A stretch of 6,025 nucleotides of DNA from Oscillospiraceae bacterium (GTDB lineage Bacteria > Bacillota > Clostridia > Oscillospirales > Ruminococcaceae), in the NCBI GenBank assembly GCA_009784765.1, contig WQXP01000080.1:1-6025 (forward strand). Reading direction: 5' to 3'. The position numbers and the translations under genes were made by a program. The notes beneath the pieces are model-generated. The model was given only the letters and a program-made list of their open reading frames with translations, was not told the origin of the DNA and made no database searches. Shown here piece by piece: positions 1 to 5,597 of this stretch (within the stretch, counting starts at the first letter, position 1; the number at the start of each line of letters is the position of its first letter).

Positions 1-1438
1 CAAGAACGTAGGCGGTCATTTGAGAATCACTCAGAATGCCTTTCCCGAGAAGCAGAACTTGGTTATGCCCGAAAAACAGCTCCGCCCCGACTTCTGAGCG
101 AGTCGCTTTAATCGCTGAGTAGACATTCTTCCCTTGCCCGAAGGCACTCTTAAATGTGTTTTCACCCTCTGCTTCATTAGCATTTCCGCCAACAGAGTAT
201 TGAAGAGAAACGGTGTATATTCGCTCATCTTCGTCATAATCAATCCCGGCTAAGCGAATAATGACGCGCTTGTCGGTCTTAGTGAAGGTGGTGTAGTCGC
301 TGCAACCGCTCAGCCCGACAATTAAAGTAGCCGCCGCGACTGCCACAACAAGAATCGAGGATACTAATCTAAGCACAGGGACAGAGCCGAGTTTAAGCTT
401 AGGCTTGTAATAAGCGGCTTTAACACCCGCATCGCGTTTTGAGCCGAAGCCAAGCAGCTCAGTCAAAATTGCTCTCACACTCACAAAAGCAAGCACGATT
501 TTAAGAAGCCCTGCCAAGATTACAGCGGAAACCGTAATTCCGTCCATACGTTCGATGATGTTAAAGCCCGTCAACATAGCGACTTTGTACAGAGGGTACA
601 ACGCGACAGGCGTTCCGAGCAAATTTCCGAGAACGCTGTTATACAGAAAATTCAACCAAAGAGTTATAAGCAAAACTGCAGGAAGATAAAAAATCACCGC
701 CTTGAAAGCTTGGGGTTTGCCTTGTGATTTAGCTGTTGTCAAGATTCGCCCTTCGGACGGGCAAAGCCCGCCCTTTGGGCTTATCTCTTCTTTTGCTTTG
801 CCCGAAGTTTCAGACTTTCGGACAAAACTTGCAAGAGCTAAGAAGTAAAACAACTCATCATTGCGGGCTATATCTGCGAAAACTTGGTGTAAAAGGCTCG
901 TTATTCCAACCGATTGTGCGGCGGCTAAAGGGGAACAGAGCCGCGTTATTTCCATATTGCCGGACAATAAAACCGAAGCCGCCGTGATTTTTAGGATTAG
1001 TAAAGCAAGGGTAAGCGGCGCGAATCGTGCAAGTGCTTGAATCCCTTTGTTGTCTGCATAAAGAACTGCCATGAAAATAACGGCAACGAAAAATCCGAGG
1101 GTCATATAAGGCAAAATCGTGTTTGTGGTGAAGTCTTTAAGAACAAGCGTATTCGAAAATGCCGCATACAACAATCTCGCAATGAGGGCAATCCCTATGA
1201 ACCAAGAAATTACCGGCAATCGCGTAAAAGGAACAGCGTTCATAAGCCAAGACAACACCGCGTACAACGCGAGCATAATCACTGCTGTAAGCGGCAAGGT
1301 GATGAATCGCGTCATGTCAAAAGGGGCAGAAATGTTCGTGATAAAAGTGAACAGCGCGCTTACCGCAAGCAGCGCGGCTAACTGGTAGTGGCTGATTTTG
1401 TTGTTGTAGGTTTTGAGGGGGCTTTTTGTTCTTATCAT
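1..1438 (-). CDS. GerB-GerC fused spore germinant receptor subunit (3' end outside window)
   Basis: One open frame of 479 visible codons runs leftwards off the window without a stop. Residues 1-330 read as GerB, the APC-superfamily membrane subunit of germinant receptors: KISHYQ before TM1, eight membrane segments (about 20-40, 46-68, 75-96, 110-128, 139-159, 194-206, 246-270, 300-329), and the typical YPLYKVAMLTGFNIIERMDG stretch before TM8 (281-300). GerB normally has about 365 residues and ten segments; the last two are not seen. Instead a Lys/Arg-rich linker (331-350) leads to a hydrophobic segment (355-376) ending in LSGC (Cys379). This is followed by typical mature GerC sequence: RVIIRLAGIDYDEDERIYTV (391-410) and GHNQVLLLGKG (457-467). 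GerC is usually a separate inner-membrane lipoprotein of roughly 370-400 residues, so most of it lies outside. The start ATG overlaps the gerA stop (ATGA) and has an AAAGGAG site 10 bases upstream. A hydrophilic loop at 207-243 is discussed under the repeat. Family assignment is confident; that it is made and used as one chain is inference. Confidence 0.88.
   Translation of the reverse strand, partial: MIRTKSPLKTYNNKISHYQLAALLAVSALFTFITNISAPFDMTRFITLPLTAVIMLALYAVLSWLMNAVPFTRLPVISWFIGIALIARLLYAAFSNTLVLKDFTTNTILPYMTLGFFVAVIFMAVLYADNKGIQALARFAPLTLALLILKITAASVLLSGNMEITRLCSPLAAAQSVGITSLLHQVFADIARNDELFYFLALASFVRKSETSGKAKEEISPKGGLCPSEGRILTTAKSQGKPQAFKAVIFYLPAVLLITLWLNFLYNSVLGNLLGTPVALYPLYKVAMLTGFNIIERMDGITVSAVILAGLLKIVLAFVSVRAILTELLGFGSKRDAGVKAAYYKPKLKLGSVPVLRLVSSILVVAVAAATLIVGLSGCSDYTTFTKTDKRVIIRLAGIDYDEDERIYTVSLQYSVGGNANEAEGENTFKSAFGQGKNVYSAIKATRSEVGAELFFGHNQVLLLGKGILSDSQMTAYVL
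302..376 (-). other. Internal lipoprotein signal-like segment with lipobox (LSGC) at the GerB/GerC junction
   Basis: These are codons 355-379 of the fused frame. They give one Arg, a run of about 18 hydrophobic residues rich in Val, Ala, Ile and Leu, then Leu-Ser-Gly-Cys, which fits the lipobox read by Lgt and signal peptidase II. The Cys codon is 302-304. The linker before it is strongly positive (several Lys and Arg in 334-349), as expected on the cytoplasmic side. The segment could anchor GerC in the fused chain, or be cut before Cys379 to free a lipid-anchored GerC. A GTG at 374-376 could start a separate GerC with an ideal 24-residue signal, but no Shine-Dalgarno precedes it. Confidence 0.6.
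751..821. repeat. Cluster of nested inverted repeats inside the GerB coding region
   Basis: GGGCAAAGC (759-767) is matched by its exact complement GCTTTGCCC (795-803). The arms extend outward as CTTC (751-754) and GAAG (804-807), with four unpaired bases on the left. Smaller palindromes overlap: CGGGC-AAA-GCCCG (758-770) and CAAAG/CTTTG (762-766 and 773-777). CCGAA (802-806) and TTCGG (817-821) flank a further dyad. The DNA encodes the hydrophilic loop between GerB membrane segments 6 and 7 (residues about 207-232), which is longer than I expect for the family. This looks like a palindromic insert kept in frame, but no second copy in the window proves it is a mobile repeat. Confidence 0.5.
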
Positions 1439-2982
1439 TTATTGCTGACTCCTTTCAGGGTACTTAGATTGATGTCGTCTTTAACAAGGCGATGCCAGGT
1501 GAACCTGATGAAAAAGTCGCGCATTCCTCTCCACGTAAAGGGTGCTAAGGGTGCCATAAACGGCACTCCGTAAGCGGACATTGAGCAGACCTTAAAGAGG
1601 AACATCGCACCGACAACAGTCAAGCCGAAAAGCCCGAAGAACCCCCCTGCGATTACGAATAAAATCCGCATAATCGTGATTGACGGAAACAAGTCCGGCA
1701 CTACAAATGCCGCGATTGTGGAGAAAGCGACGATAAGCACAATCGGGGCAGAAATCAGCCCGACGCTGATGACAATGTCGCCGAGGACAAGCCCCCCTAC
1801 AATGCTGACCGCGTGCCCGACTACCGACGGCAGACGCAACCCCGCCTCTCGCATAATCTCAAAGATGACCATAACAATCACACATTCGGTGAGAATCGCG
1901 AAAGGGGTTTTCTGCTCCGCTGTTATTATATTGAAGAGTATATCCGGCGGAAAAAGCTCCGGGTGAAAACTCGTCGCCGCTACGAAAAACCCGGGCAAAA
2001 GCACGCATATGAAAAATGCAAGGTATTTCACCACCCGAATGAAAGACGTATAGACAGACAGTTCCGAATAGTCGTCCATAGTCTGGAAATGCTCCATGAA
2101 AAGCATGGGCAGAAACAGCGCAAAAGGCGTTCCTTCCACCATGATTGCTATTCGCCCGTCTAACAGCTTTGCGGCAAGATTGTCCGGCCTGTCTGTGAAG
2201 CCGATTTGCGTGAAAATGCTGTTGCCCTCATTTTGCAGGAATGGCTCAATATACCCTGTTTCGAGAATGAGCTGCAGCGGCAGTTCTTCAATCCTCCTCT
2301 CGACTTCGGCAAGCATATCTTTGTTGACTTTGTCGTCAAAATACAAAATCGCCACATCTGTTTTGGCGTATTTCCCCACACGGGTGATTTTGGTTATAAA
2401 GCGCGGCGAACGCACTCTGCGCCGTACACTCGCGATATTAAACCGCAGAACCTCGCTGAACCCCTCGCAAGAGCCCCGCAGATTTTCGTGAATCAACGGG
2501 CGTTGTATTCCGCGATTAGCAAAGCCCTGTGCCCCGATTGCTAAGGCGTAATCAACGCCGTCTACGAGAATAATCGCGAATCCCGACATGAAAAACAGCG
2601 ACAAGTCCTCATATGTTTTGGCGACATTCTGCTCCACGGCGACCATGAGCTTGCCCTCAATCGCCGACATCAGCTCTGTGGGCGACGGCGGCTTTTCGCC
2701 GAACTCTTCAGCCGCCCGTAAATCGAGGGCAGTCAACGGCGGGAAAAGCAAGGTAGACACAGTCATGGTGTTTACCATACACTCGCACGTCAAAATGCAG
2801 AGTTCACGCCCTGCTACTGTTGCGAATTTAGTTACAATATCGCCCGTATTGCTGTGCAACTGCGTGAAATTCACGAGAGTTTCTTTCAGGCTTGGGGCTA
2901 AATTTGCCTTCGGATTTATTGCCGAATTTGTTTTTGAGTTTATTTCAGTTTTCATGCAAGTATTTTTTCCCGAGTTGCGCAT
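1435..2982 (-). CDS. gerA: GerA family spore germination protein (germinant receptor A subunit)
   Basis: A complete 515-residue GerA-family protein, of usual length. The soluble N-terminal half (about 30-310) carries LRGSCEGFSEVLRFNIASVR (168-187), the counterpart of the family's GP-x-E-x-F-x-E-x-L-R-x-N-I signature, with Ser-Cys where Pro-Arg/Gln is usual. It also has DNLAAKLLDGRIAIMVEGTP (267-286) and a phenylalanine-rich MLFMEHFQTMDDY (293-305). The C-terminal half holds hydrophobic segments (about 315-340, 362-376, 391-427, 437-466), including the conserved MREAGLRLPSVVGHAVSIVG (377-396), and ends in a short cytoplasmic tail. The A subunit sits in the spore inner membrane and works with GerB and GerC to sense germinants and trigger ion and dipicolinate release. 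The ATG at 2982 is chosen because GAGGG precedes it by 6 bases; an in-frame ATG at 2955 has a weaker site. It is first in the operon, overlapping the next gene by four bases. Such operons are known to be read by sigma-G, but I could not identify a convincing sigma-G promoter, which would have to lie inside the divergent gene. The germinant cannot be told from sequence. Confidence 0.95.
   Translation of the reverse strand: MRNSGKNTCMKTEINSKTNSAINPKANLAPSLKETLVNFTQLHSNTGDIVTKFATVAGRELCILTCECMVNTMTVSTLLFPPLTALDLRAAEEFGEKPPSPTELMSAIEGKLMVAVEQNVAKTYEDLSLFFMSGFAIILVDGVDYALAIGAQGFANRGIQRPLIHENLRGSCEGFSEVLRFNIASVRRRVRSPRFITKITRVGKYAKTDVAILYFDDKVNKDMLAEVERRIEELPLQLILETGYIEPFLQNEGNSIFTQIGFTDRPDNLAAKLLDGRIAIMVEGTPFALFLPMLFMEHFQTMDDYSELSVYTSFIRVVKYLAFFICVLLPGFFVAATSFHPELFPPDILFNIITAEQKTPFAILTECVIVMVIFEIMREAGLRLPSVVGHAVSIVGGLVLGDIVISVGLISAPIVLIVAFSTIAAFVVPDLFPSITIMRILFVIAGGFFGLFGLTVVGAMFLFKVCSMSAYGVPFMAPLAPFTWRGMRDFFIRFTWHRLVKDDINLSTLKGVSNK
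1449..1455 (-). promoter_or_regulatory. Ribosome binding site of the gerB-gerC gene
   Basis: AAAGGAG on the minus strand lies inside the last codons of gerA, with 10 bases between it and the ATG at 1436-1438. It supports that start, which overlaps the gerA stop as ATGA. The second gene can therefore be translated both by coupling to gerA and by fresh initiation. Confidence 0.8.
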
Positions 2983-2988
2983 AAAATA

Positions 2989-2993
2989 CCCTC
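2989..2993 (-). promoter_or_regulatory. Ribosome binding site of gerA, abutting the divergent start codon
   Basis: GAGGG on the minus strand, 6 bases before the gerA ATG. The opposite gene's ATG begins at the very next base (2994), so this short element serves gerA while forming the last bases before the start of the divergent gene. Confidence 0.7.
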
Positions 2994-3626
2994 ATGTTAA
3001 GTTTAATTTTACGAGCGGCGATTCTTTACCTCGTCGCCATTGTTGCTGTGCGGCTCATGGGAAAGAAGCAAATTAGTGAGCTTCAGCCGTCGGAATTAGT
3101 CACCACGATTATCATTTCGGGCATTGTTACAATGTCTCTCGAAGAGTCAAACATCTCGCTCATGGCGGGAATTTTGCCGATTATACTAATCGTTTGCTTA
3201 GACATAATCATCACGGGGCTGAACCTCAAGAGCCATTTCCTTCGCCGCCTGACTACAGGAACACCCGACGTGATTATATCTAACGGCGTTCTCGACCAGA
3301 ACAAGCTCCGCGCTTTGCGATACACCCTTGACGACATACTCGAAACAATGCGGCAAGAGGGCATTTTCGAGCTTGCGCAAATTCAGTTCGCTATTGTTGA
3401 GAATACAGGTAAAATCAGCTTTTTTCCGAAAACCGATGCTGCAACAATCGACCCGCAAGCCGTCATTATCAAAGACGGTAAGCTTGACAAAGCGGGGCTT
3501 GCTCAAAGCGGGCAATCCCGCGATTGGCTTCGCACGCTCCTAAACGAAAAACGCCTTTGTGAAAAAGACGTTTTCTTGCTTATGGCAGACAGCGCAGGGA
3601 ATTATGAGTTGGTAGAGAGGGCGTGA
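2994..3626 (+). CDS. yetF: DUF421 / YetF-like inner-membrane protein
   Basis: A 210-residue protein with three N-terminal membrane segments (about 2-22, 35-49, 55-77) and a cytoplasmic C-terminal DUF421 region. The N-terminal pattern AVRLMGKKQISELQPSELVT (18-37) matches the family's R-L-x-G-K/R-x-x-x-x-L-x-x-x-(D/E)-L-V. The C-terminal part has two typical subdomains: TPDVIISNGVLDQNKLRALR (90-109) with the ETMRQEGIFELAQIQFAIVE stretch (117-136), then a second half to the end. Length is slightly under B. subtilis YetF (about 230). The start is fixed closely, because an in-frame TAA lies at 2982-2984 and the membrane segment begins right after the ATG. No Shine-Dalgarno is visible. In Bacillus, DUF421 proteins, including the related 2Duf protein, have been linked to spore inner-membrane properties and heat resistance. 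The divergent position next to gerA fits such a role, but this is inference. Confidence 0.9.
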   Translation: MLSLILRAAILYLVAIVAVRLMGKKQISELQPSELVTTIIISGIVTMSLEESNISLMAGILPIILIVCLDIIITGLNLKSHFLRRLTTGTPDVIISNGVLDQNKLRALRYTLDDILETMRQEGIFELAQIQFAIVENTGKISFFPKTDAATIDPQAVIIKDGKLDKAGLAQSGQSRDWLRTLLNEKRLCEKDVFLLMADSAGNYELVERA

Positions 3627-3643
3627 GCCGGGCGACCGAAGCC

Positions 3644-3680
3644 GTCAAAAGCTTTTAGACAAGTCAGCAAAAGCTTTAGA
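3644..3680 (+). repeat. Two AAAAGCTTT dyads, possible operator, upstream of the transporter promoter
   Basis: AAAAGCTTTT (3647-3656) sits in an almost perfect palindrome, GTCAAAAGCTTTTAGAC (3644-3660). AAAAGCTTTA (3669-3678) repeats it 22 bases later, again after GTC and before AGA. The second copy ends eight bases before the -35 box. Spacing of about two helical turns on the same DNA face suits a dimeric regulator. No regulator gene is adjacent. No T-tract follows the dyads, so a terminator for the upstream gene is unlikely. Confidence 0.4.
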
Positions 3681-3687
3681 AAAACCC

Positions 3688-3716
3688 TTGACAAATCGTG
3701 AAAAATGTGGTACAAT
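3688..3716 (+). promoter_or_regulatory. Sigma-A promoter of the MFS transporter operon
   Basis: A perfect TTGACA (3688-3693), a 17-base spacer, and TACAAT (3711-3716) with an extended TG at 3708-3709. Transcription should begin near 3723, giving a leader of about 33 bases. This places the upstream in-frame ATG at 3705 inside the promoter and so settles the start at 3756. Confidence 0.88.
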
Positions 3717-3740
3717 GTTTTATTCAATATATACATCGTT

Positions 3741-3746
3741 AAGGAA
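3741..3746 (+). promoter_or_regulatory. Ribosome binding site of the MFS transporter
   Basis: AAGGAA, with 9 bases to the ATG at 3756. The spacing is a little long, but it is the only purine-rich match in the short leader and supports the 3756 start. Confidence 0.55.
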
Positions 3747-3755
3747 AACAAAGCA

Positions 3756-5111
3756 ATGACTACTAACAAAATCAAAAAACACAGCGGGATTCCGCCGCTG
3801 TTAGCGGCACTGTTTGTCCAGTTCACTCTCGGAATCGCATATCTGTGGAGCTTGTTCCAGACAGGCATCGCCGACAGCTTATACGCAGACTATGCCAAAC
3901 CTAACGCGGCGGCAGGGCTGAATTTTTCACTCTTGATTGCTATGATGACAGTCGGCAGTGTAATCGGCGGCAAACTTGTCGCGAAGTATACCATTCGTCG
4001 AGTCGTGTTCATAGGCGGTGTGCTTCTCGGGGGCGGGTTCTTCATATCGGGGTTCATCAAACCCGAATTCGCCTGGGTGCTGTGGCTTACTTACGGGATT
4101 ATGGGCGGGCTGGGTATGGGGTTCACCTACTCGACGACCATTGCTTGCGCCCAGAAGTGGTTCCCTCACAAGCGGGGCTTGGTTACGGGAGTGATTGTGT
4201 CGGGGCTTGGCTTCGGCGGCGTGATTTTCACACCGATTATAACATCGTTAGTCGCGAGGTTCGCTATTTACGAGCCGATTCCCGGGTTTTCGGGCTTCGC
4301 GGAAGCCGCCCCAATCCCCGGGAGCGGTGAGCAGAAAACATTCATGATACTCGCGGGGATTTTCTTCATCGTCTGCACAGTCGGGAGTTTGTTTCTCAAG
4401 AACCCCTCCGCCGATTATGCGCCTGTGTCCGCGAAAGCGACTAAAGCGTCGAGTAAATCTGCGAAAACCACGCCTGCGGCAGTGGATTTTACCACTTCCG
4501 AAATGCTCAAAAGCTTGCGATTTTACATGATTACGGCGGCTTTCCTTCTCGCGTGTCTCGGCGGGCTGATTGTCATTAACTATGCGCGGCAAATCGCGGA
4601 AATGAAAGGCTACTCTGAAATCGCTGTAACAGGGGTTCTTGTCATTTCGATTTTCAACTCCTGCGGGCGGCTTGTGTGGGGGGCAGTTTCCGACAAAATC
4701 GGGCGGTTGAACACCATTATCGCGCTTATGCTCGGCTCTGCGACGTTGACGCTCTTCGTCCCGAACATCGGAAGCTGGTTCGTTTTCGTGCTGATTGCAG
4801 GAATAGGCTTTCTTTACGGCGGTCTGCTCTCGACTTTTCCCGCACTCACCGCCGAAACATTCGGCGCAAAAAACGTCGCGACTAATTACGGGCTTGTGCT
4901 TCTCGGGTTTGGCGCGGCGGCGATTACCGCAAGCCAAGTCGGCGGATATTTCCGCGACATTGCGCGGGCAGTTCCGGGTACACACGGCTTCGGCGACATT
5001 GACCTCATGCTTCCTGCGTTCATCATCGGCTCGTGTTGTGCGGCGGGGGCGGCTCTGCTCATGATTACACTGAAAATCATAAACAAGCGTAAAGGACGCA
5101 ACGTGCGGTGA
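3756..5111 (+). CDS. MFS transporter, oxalate/formate antiporter-like (OFA) family
   Basis: A 451-residue major facilitator with about twelve membrane segments in two halves. Family marks are LGIAYLWSLFQ (25-35), the glycine-rich GIMGGLGMGFTYSTT (114-128), KWFPHKRGLVTG (134-145), the second-half loop GRLVWGAVSDKIGR (304-317), and FGAKNVATNYGL (369-380). The halves are joined by a Lys/Ala/Ser/Thr-rich cytoplasmic loop (about 219-250). OFA members exchange or import small carboxylates such as oxalate, formate or lactate across the cell membrane. As I recall the alignment, OxlT binds oxalate with a Lys in TM11 within a Y-T-A-K-G stretch; here the matching place reads LLGFG (382-386), so oxalate is not the obvious substrate and a monocarboxylate such as lactate is as likely. 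The start at 3756 is used rather than 3705, because 3705 lies within the promoter. It overlaps the next gene by four bases (GTGA). The substrate remains unassigned. Confidence 0.9.
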   Translation: MTTNKIKKHSGIPPLLAALFVQFTLGIAYLWSLFQTGIADSLYADYAKPNAAAGLNFSLLIAMMTVGSVIGGKLVAKYTIRRVVFIGGVLLGGGFFISGFIKPEFAWVLWLTYGIMGGLGMGFTYSTTIACAQKWFPHKRGLVTGVIVSGLGFGGVIFTPIITSLVARFAIYEPIPGFSGFAEAAPIPGSGEQKTFMILAGIFFIVCTVGSLFLKNPSADYAPVSAKATKASSKSAKTTPAAVDFTTSEMLKSLRFYMITAAFLLACLGGLIVINYARQIAEMKGYSEIAVTGVLVISIFNSCGRLVWGAVSDKIGRLNTIIALMLGSATLTLFVPNIGSWFVFVLIAGIGFLYGGLLSTFPALTAETFGAKNVATNYGLVLLGFGAAAITASQVGGYFRDIARAVPGTHGFGDIDLMLPAFIIGSCCAAGAALLMITLKIINKRKGRNVR

Positions 5112-5524
5112 AAGGGAAAGACAAGCTCAAAACCCTCATAATCGTGGGAGTATATCTCATATCAGCCTACGCCATAACCGGCGGATTTTGCGTGCTTCGC
5201 GCAACCGTTGGGTTTCCTTGCCCTGCTTGCGGAATGACGCGGGCTTTCCTCAGCCTTTTTGCCCTTGACTTGCACGGTGCTTTCACGGCACACCCGCTGT
5301 TCTGGGCTGTTCCCGTAGTCGGGGCTTTTGTCGCCTATGACAAAATCGCCCCTCATAAGATTAATCAGCGGTTGTTCCGCATAGTCATGTGGAGTGCGAC
5401 AGGAGCAGTCATGCTGCTGTACATTGTGAGGCTCGTGCTGTTCTTCCCCCACACCGAACCCATGACAATCAACTCTCGTTCGCTTCTGATGAGATTAGTG
5501 GGGTTGGTGTGGGGATTTATCTAA
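5108..5524 (+). CDS. DUF2752 family small membrane protein
   Basis: A 138-residue protein with the hallmark FPCPACGMTRA (36-46), the C-P-x-C-G-x-T-R-A signature of DUF2752, followed by the usual AHPLFW (61-66). Membrane segments lie at about 8-28, 63-80 and 91-113, with a weaker one at the C-terminus. The two cysteines at the membrane edge could bind a metal or form a disulfide; the family's function is unknown. The GTG start overlaps the transporter's TGA, and AAAGGA (5091-5096) lies 11 bases upstream, so the two genes are co-transcribed and probably translationally coupled. This suggests, without proving, a shared task at the membrane. The stop is followed after only seven bases by the next gene's -35 box, with no terminator between them. 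Confidence 0.88.
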   Translation: MKGKDKLKTLIIVGVYLISAYAITGGFCVLRATVGFPCPACGMTRAFLSLFALDLHGAFTAHPLFWAVPVVGAFVAYDKIAPHKINQRLFRIVMWSATGAVMLLYIVRLVLFFPHTEPMTINSRSLLMRLVGLVWGFI

Positions 5525-5531
5525 ATTGTGC

Positions 5532-5560
5532 TTGACAAACGCGCAAAAATATGTTATGCT
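5532..5560 (+). promoter_or_regulatory. Sigma-A promoter of the response regulator gene
   Basis: A perfect TTGACA (5532-5537), a 17-base spacer, and TATGCT (5555-5560) with an extended TG at 5552-5553. The start of transcription is expected near 5567, about 31 bases before the ATG. It shares its -35, an A-tract in the spacer and the extended -10 layout with the transporter promoter at 3688-3716. Confidence 0.85.
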
Positions 5561-5585
5561 TGAATCAGTACTTAATTACAAGACG

Positions 5586-5591
5586 AAGGAG
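5586..5591 (+). promoter_or_regulatory. Ribosome binding site of the response regulator
   Basis: AAGGAG, with six bases to the ATG at 5598. A strong site that fixes the start. Confidence 0.88.
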
Positions 5592-5597
5592 AAATTC

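Noticed and set aside
31..243. Short minus-strand frame of 70 codons within the GerC part
   Set aside because: It lies in a different frame from the GerC sequence, which is clearly recognisable (lipobox, GIDYDEDE and GHNQVLLLG motifs) and open throughout the same stretch.
736..1388. Plus-strand frames of 83 to 114 codons opposite GerB
   Set aside because: They encode basic, low-complexity sequences without family resemblance, while the minus frame gives a clear membrane protein. They are complement shadows.
2588..3076. Plus-strand frame of 162 codons across the gerA start and into the yetF-like gene
   Set aside because: It is antisense to gerA and in a different frame from the well-supported YetF-like protein; its sequence resembles no family and depends on overlap with both real genes.
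2983..3080. Sigma-G promoter for gerA
   Set aside because: I scanned the minus strand upstream of gerA for a G-x-A-T-A / CAT-x-x-TA pair with a 17-18 base gap and found nothing convincing; the promoter may lie further into the divergent gene.
3627..3687. Terminator after the yetF-like gene
   Set aside because: The AAAAGCTTTT dyads have weak AT-rich stems and no T-run after them, so an operator-like role fits better.
3705..3755. In-frame upstream ATG extending the MFS transporter by 17 residues
   Set aside because: It lies inside the spacer of the promoter at 3688-3716, upstream of the expected transcript start, and lacks a ribosome site; the 3756 start has a site and matches family length.
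4248..4985. Long minus-strand open frame (245 codons) opposite the transporter
   Set aside because: The product is rich in Arg, Glu, Asn, Cys and Pro with no recognisable domain, as expected from the complement of a GC-skewed membrane-protein gene; no ribosome site or promoter was seen.
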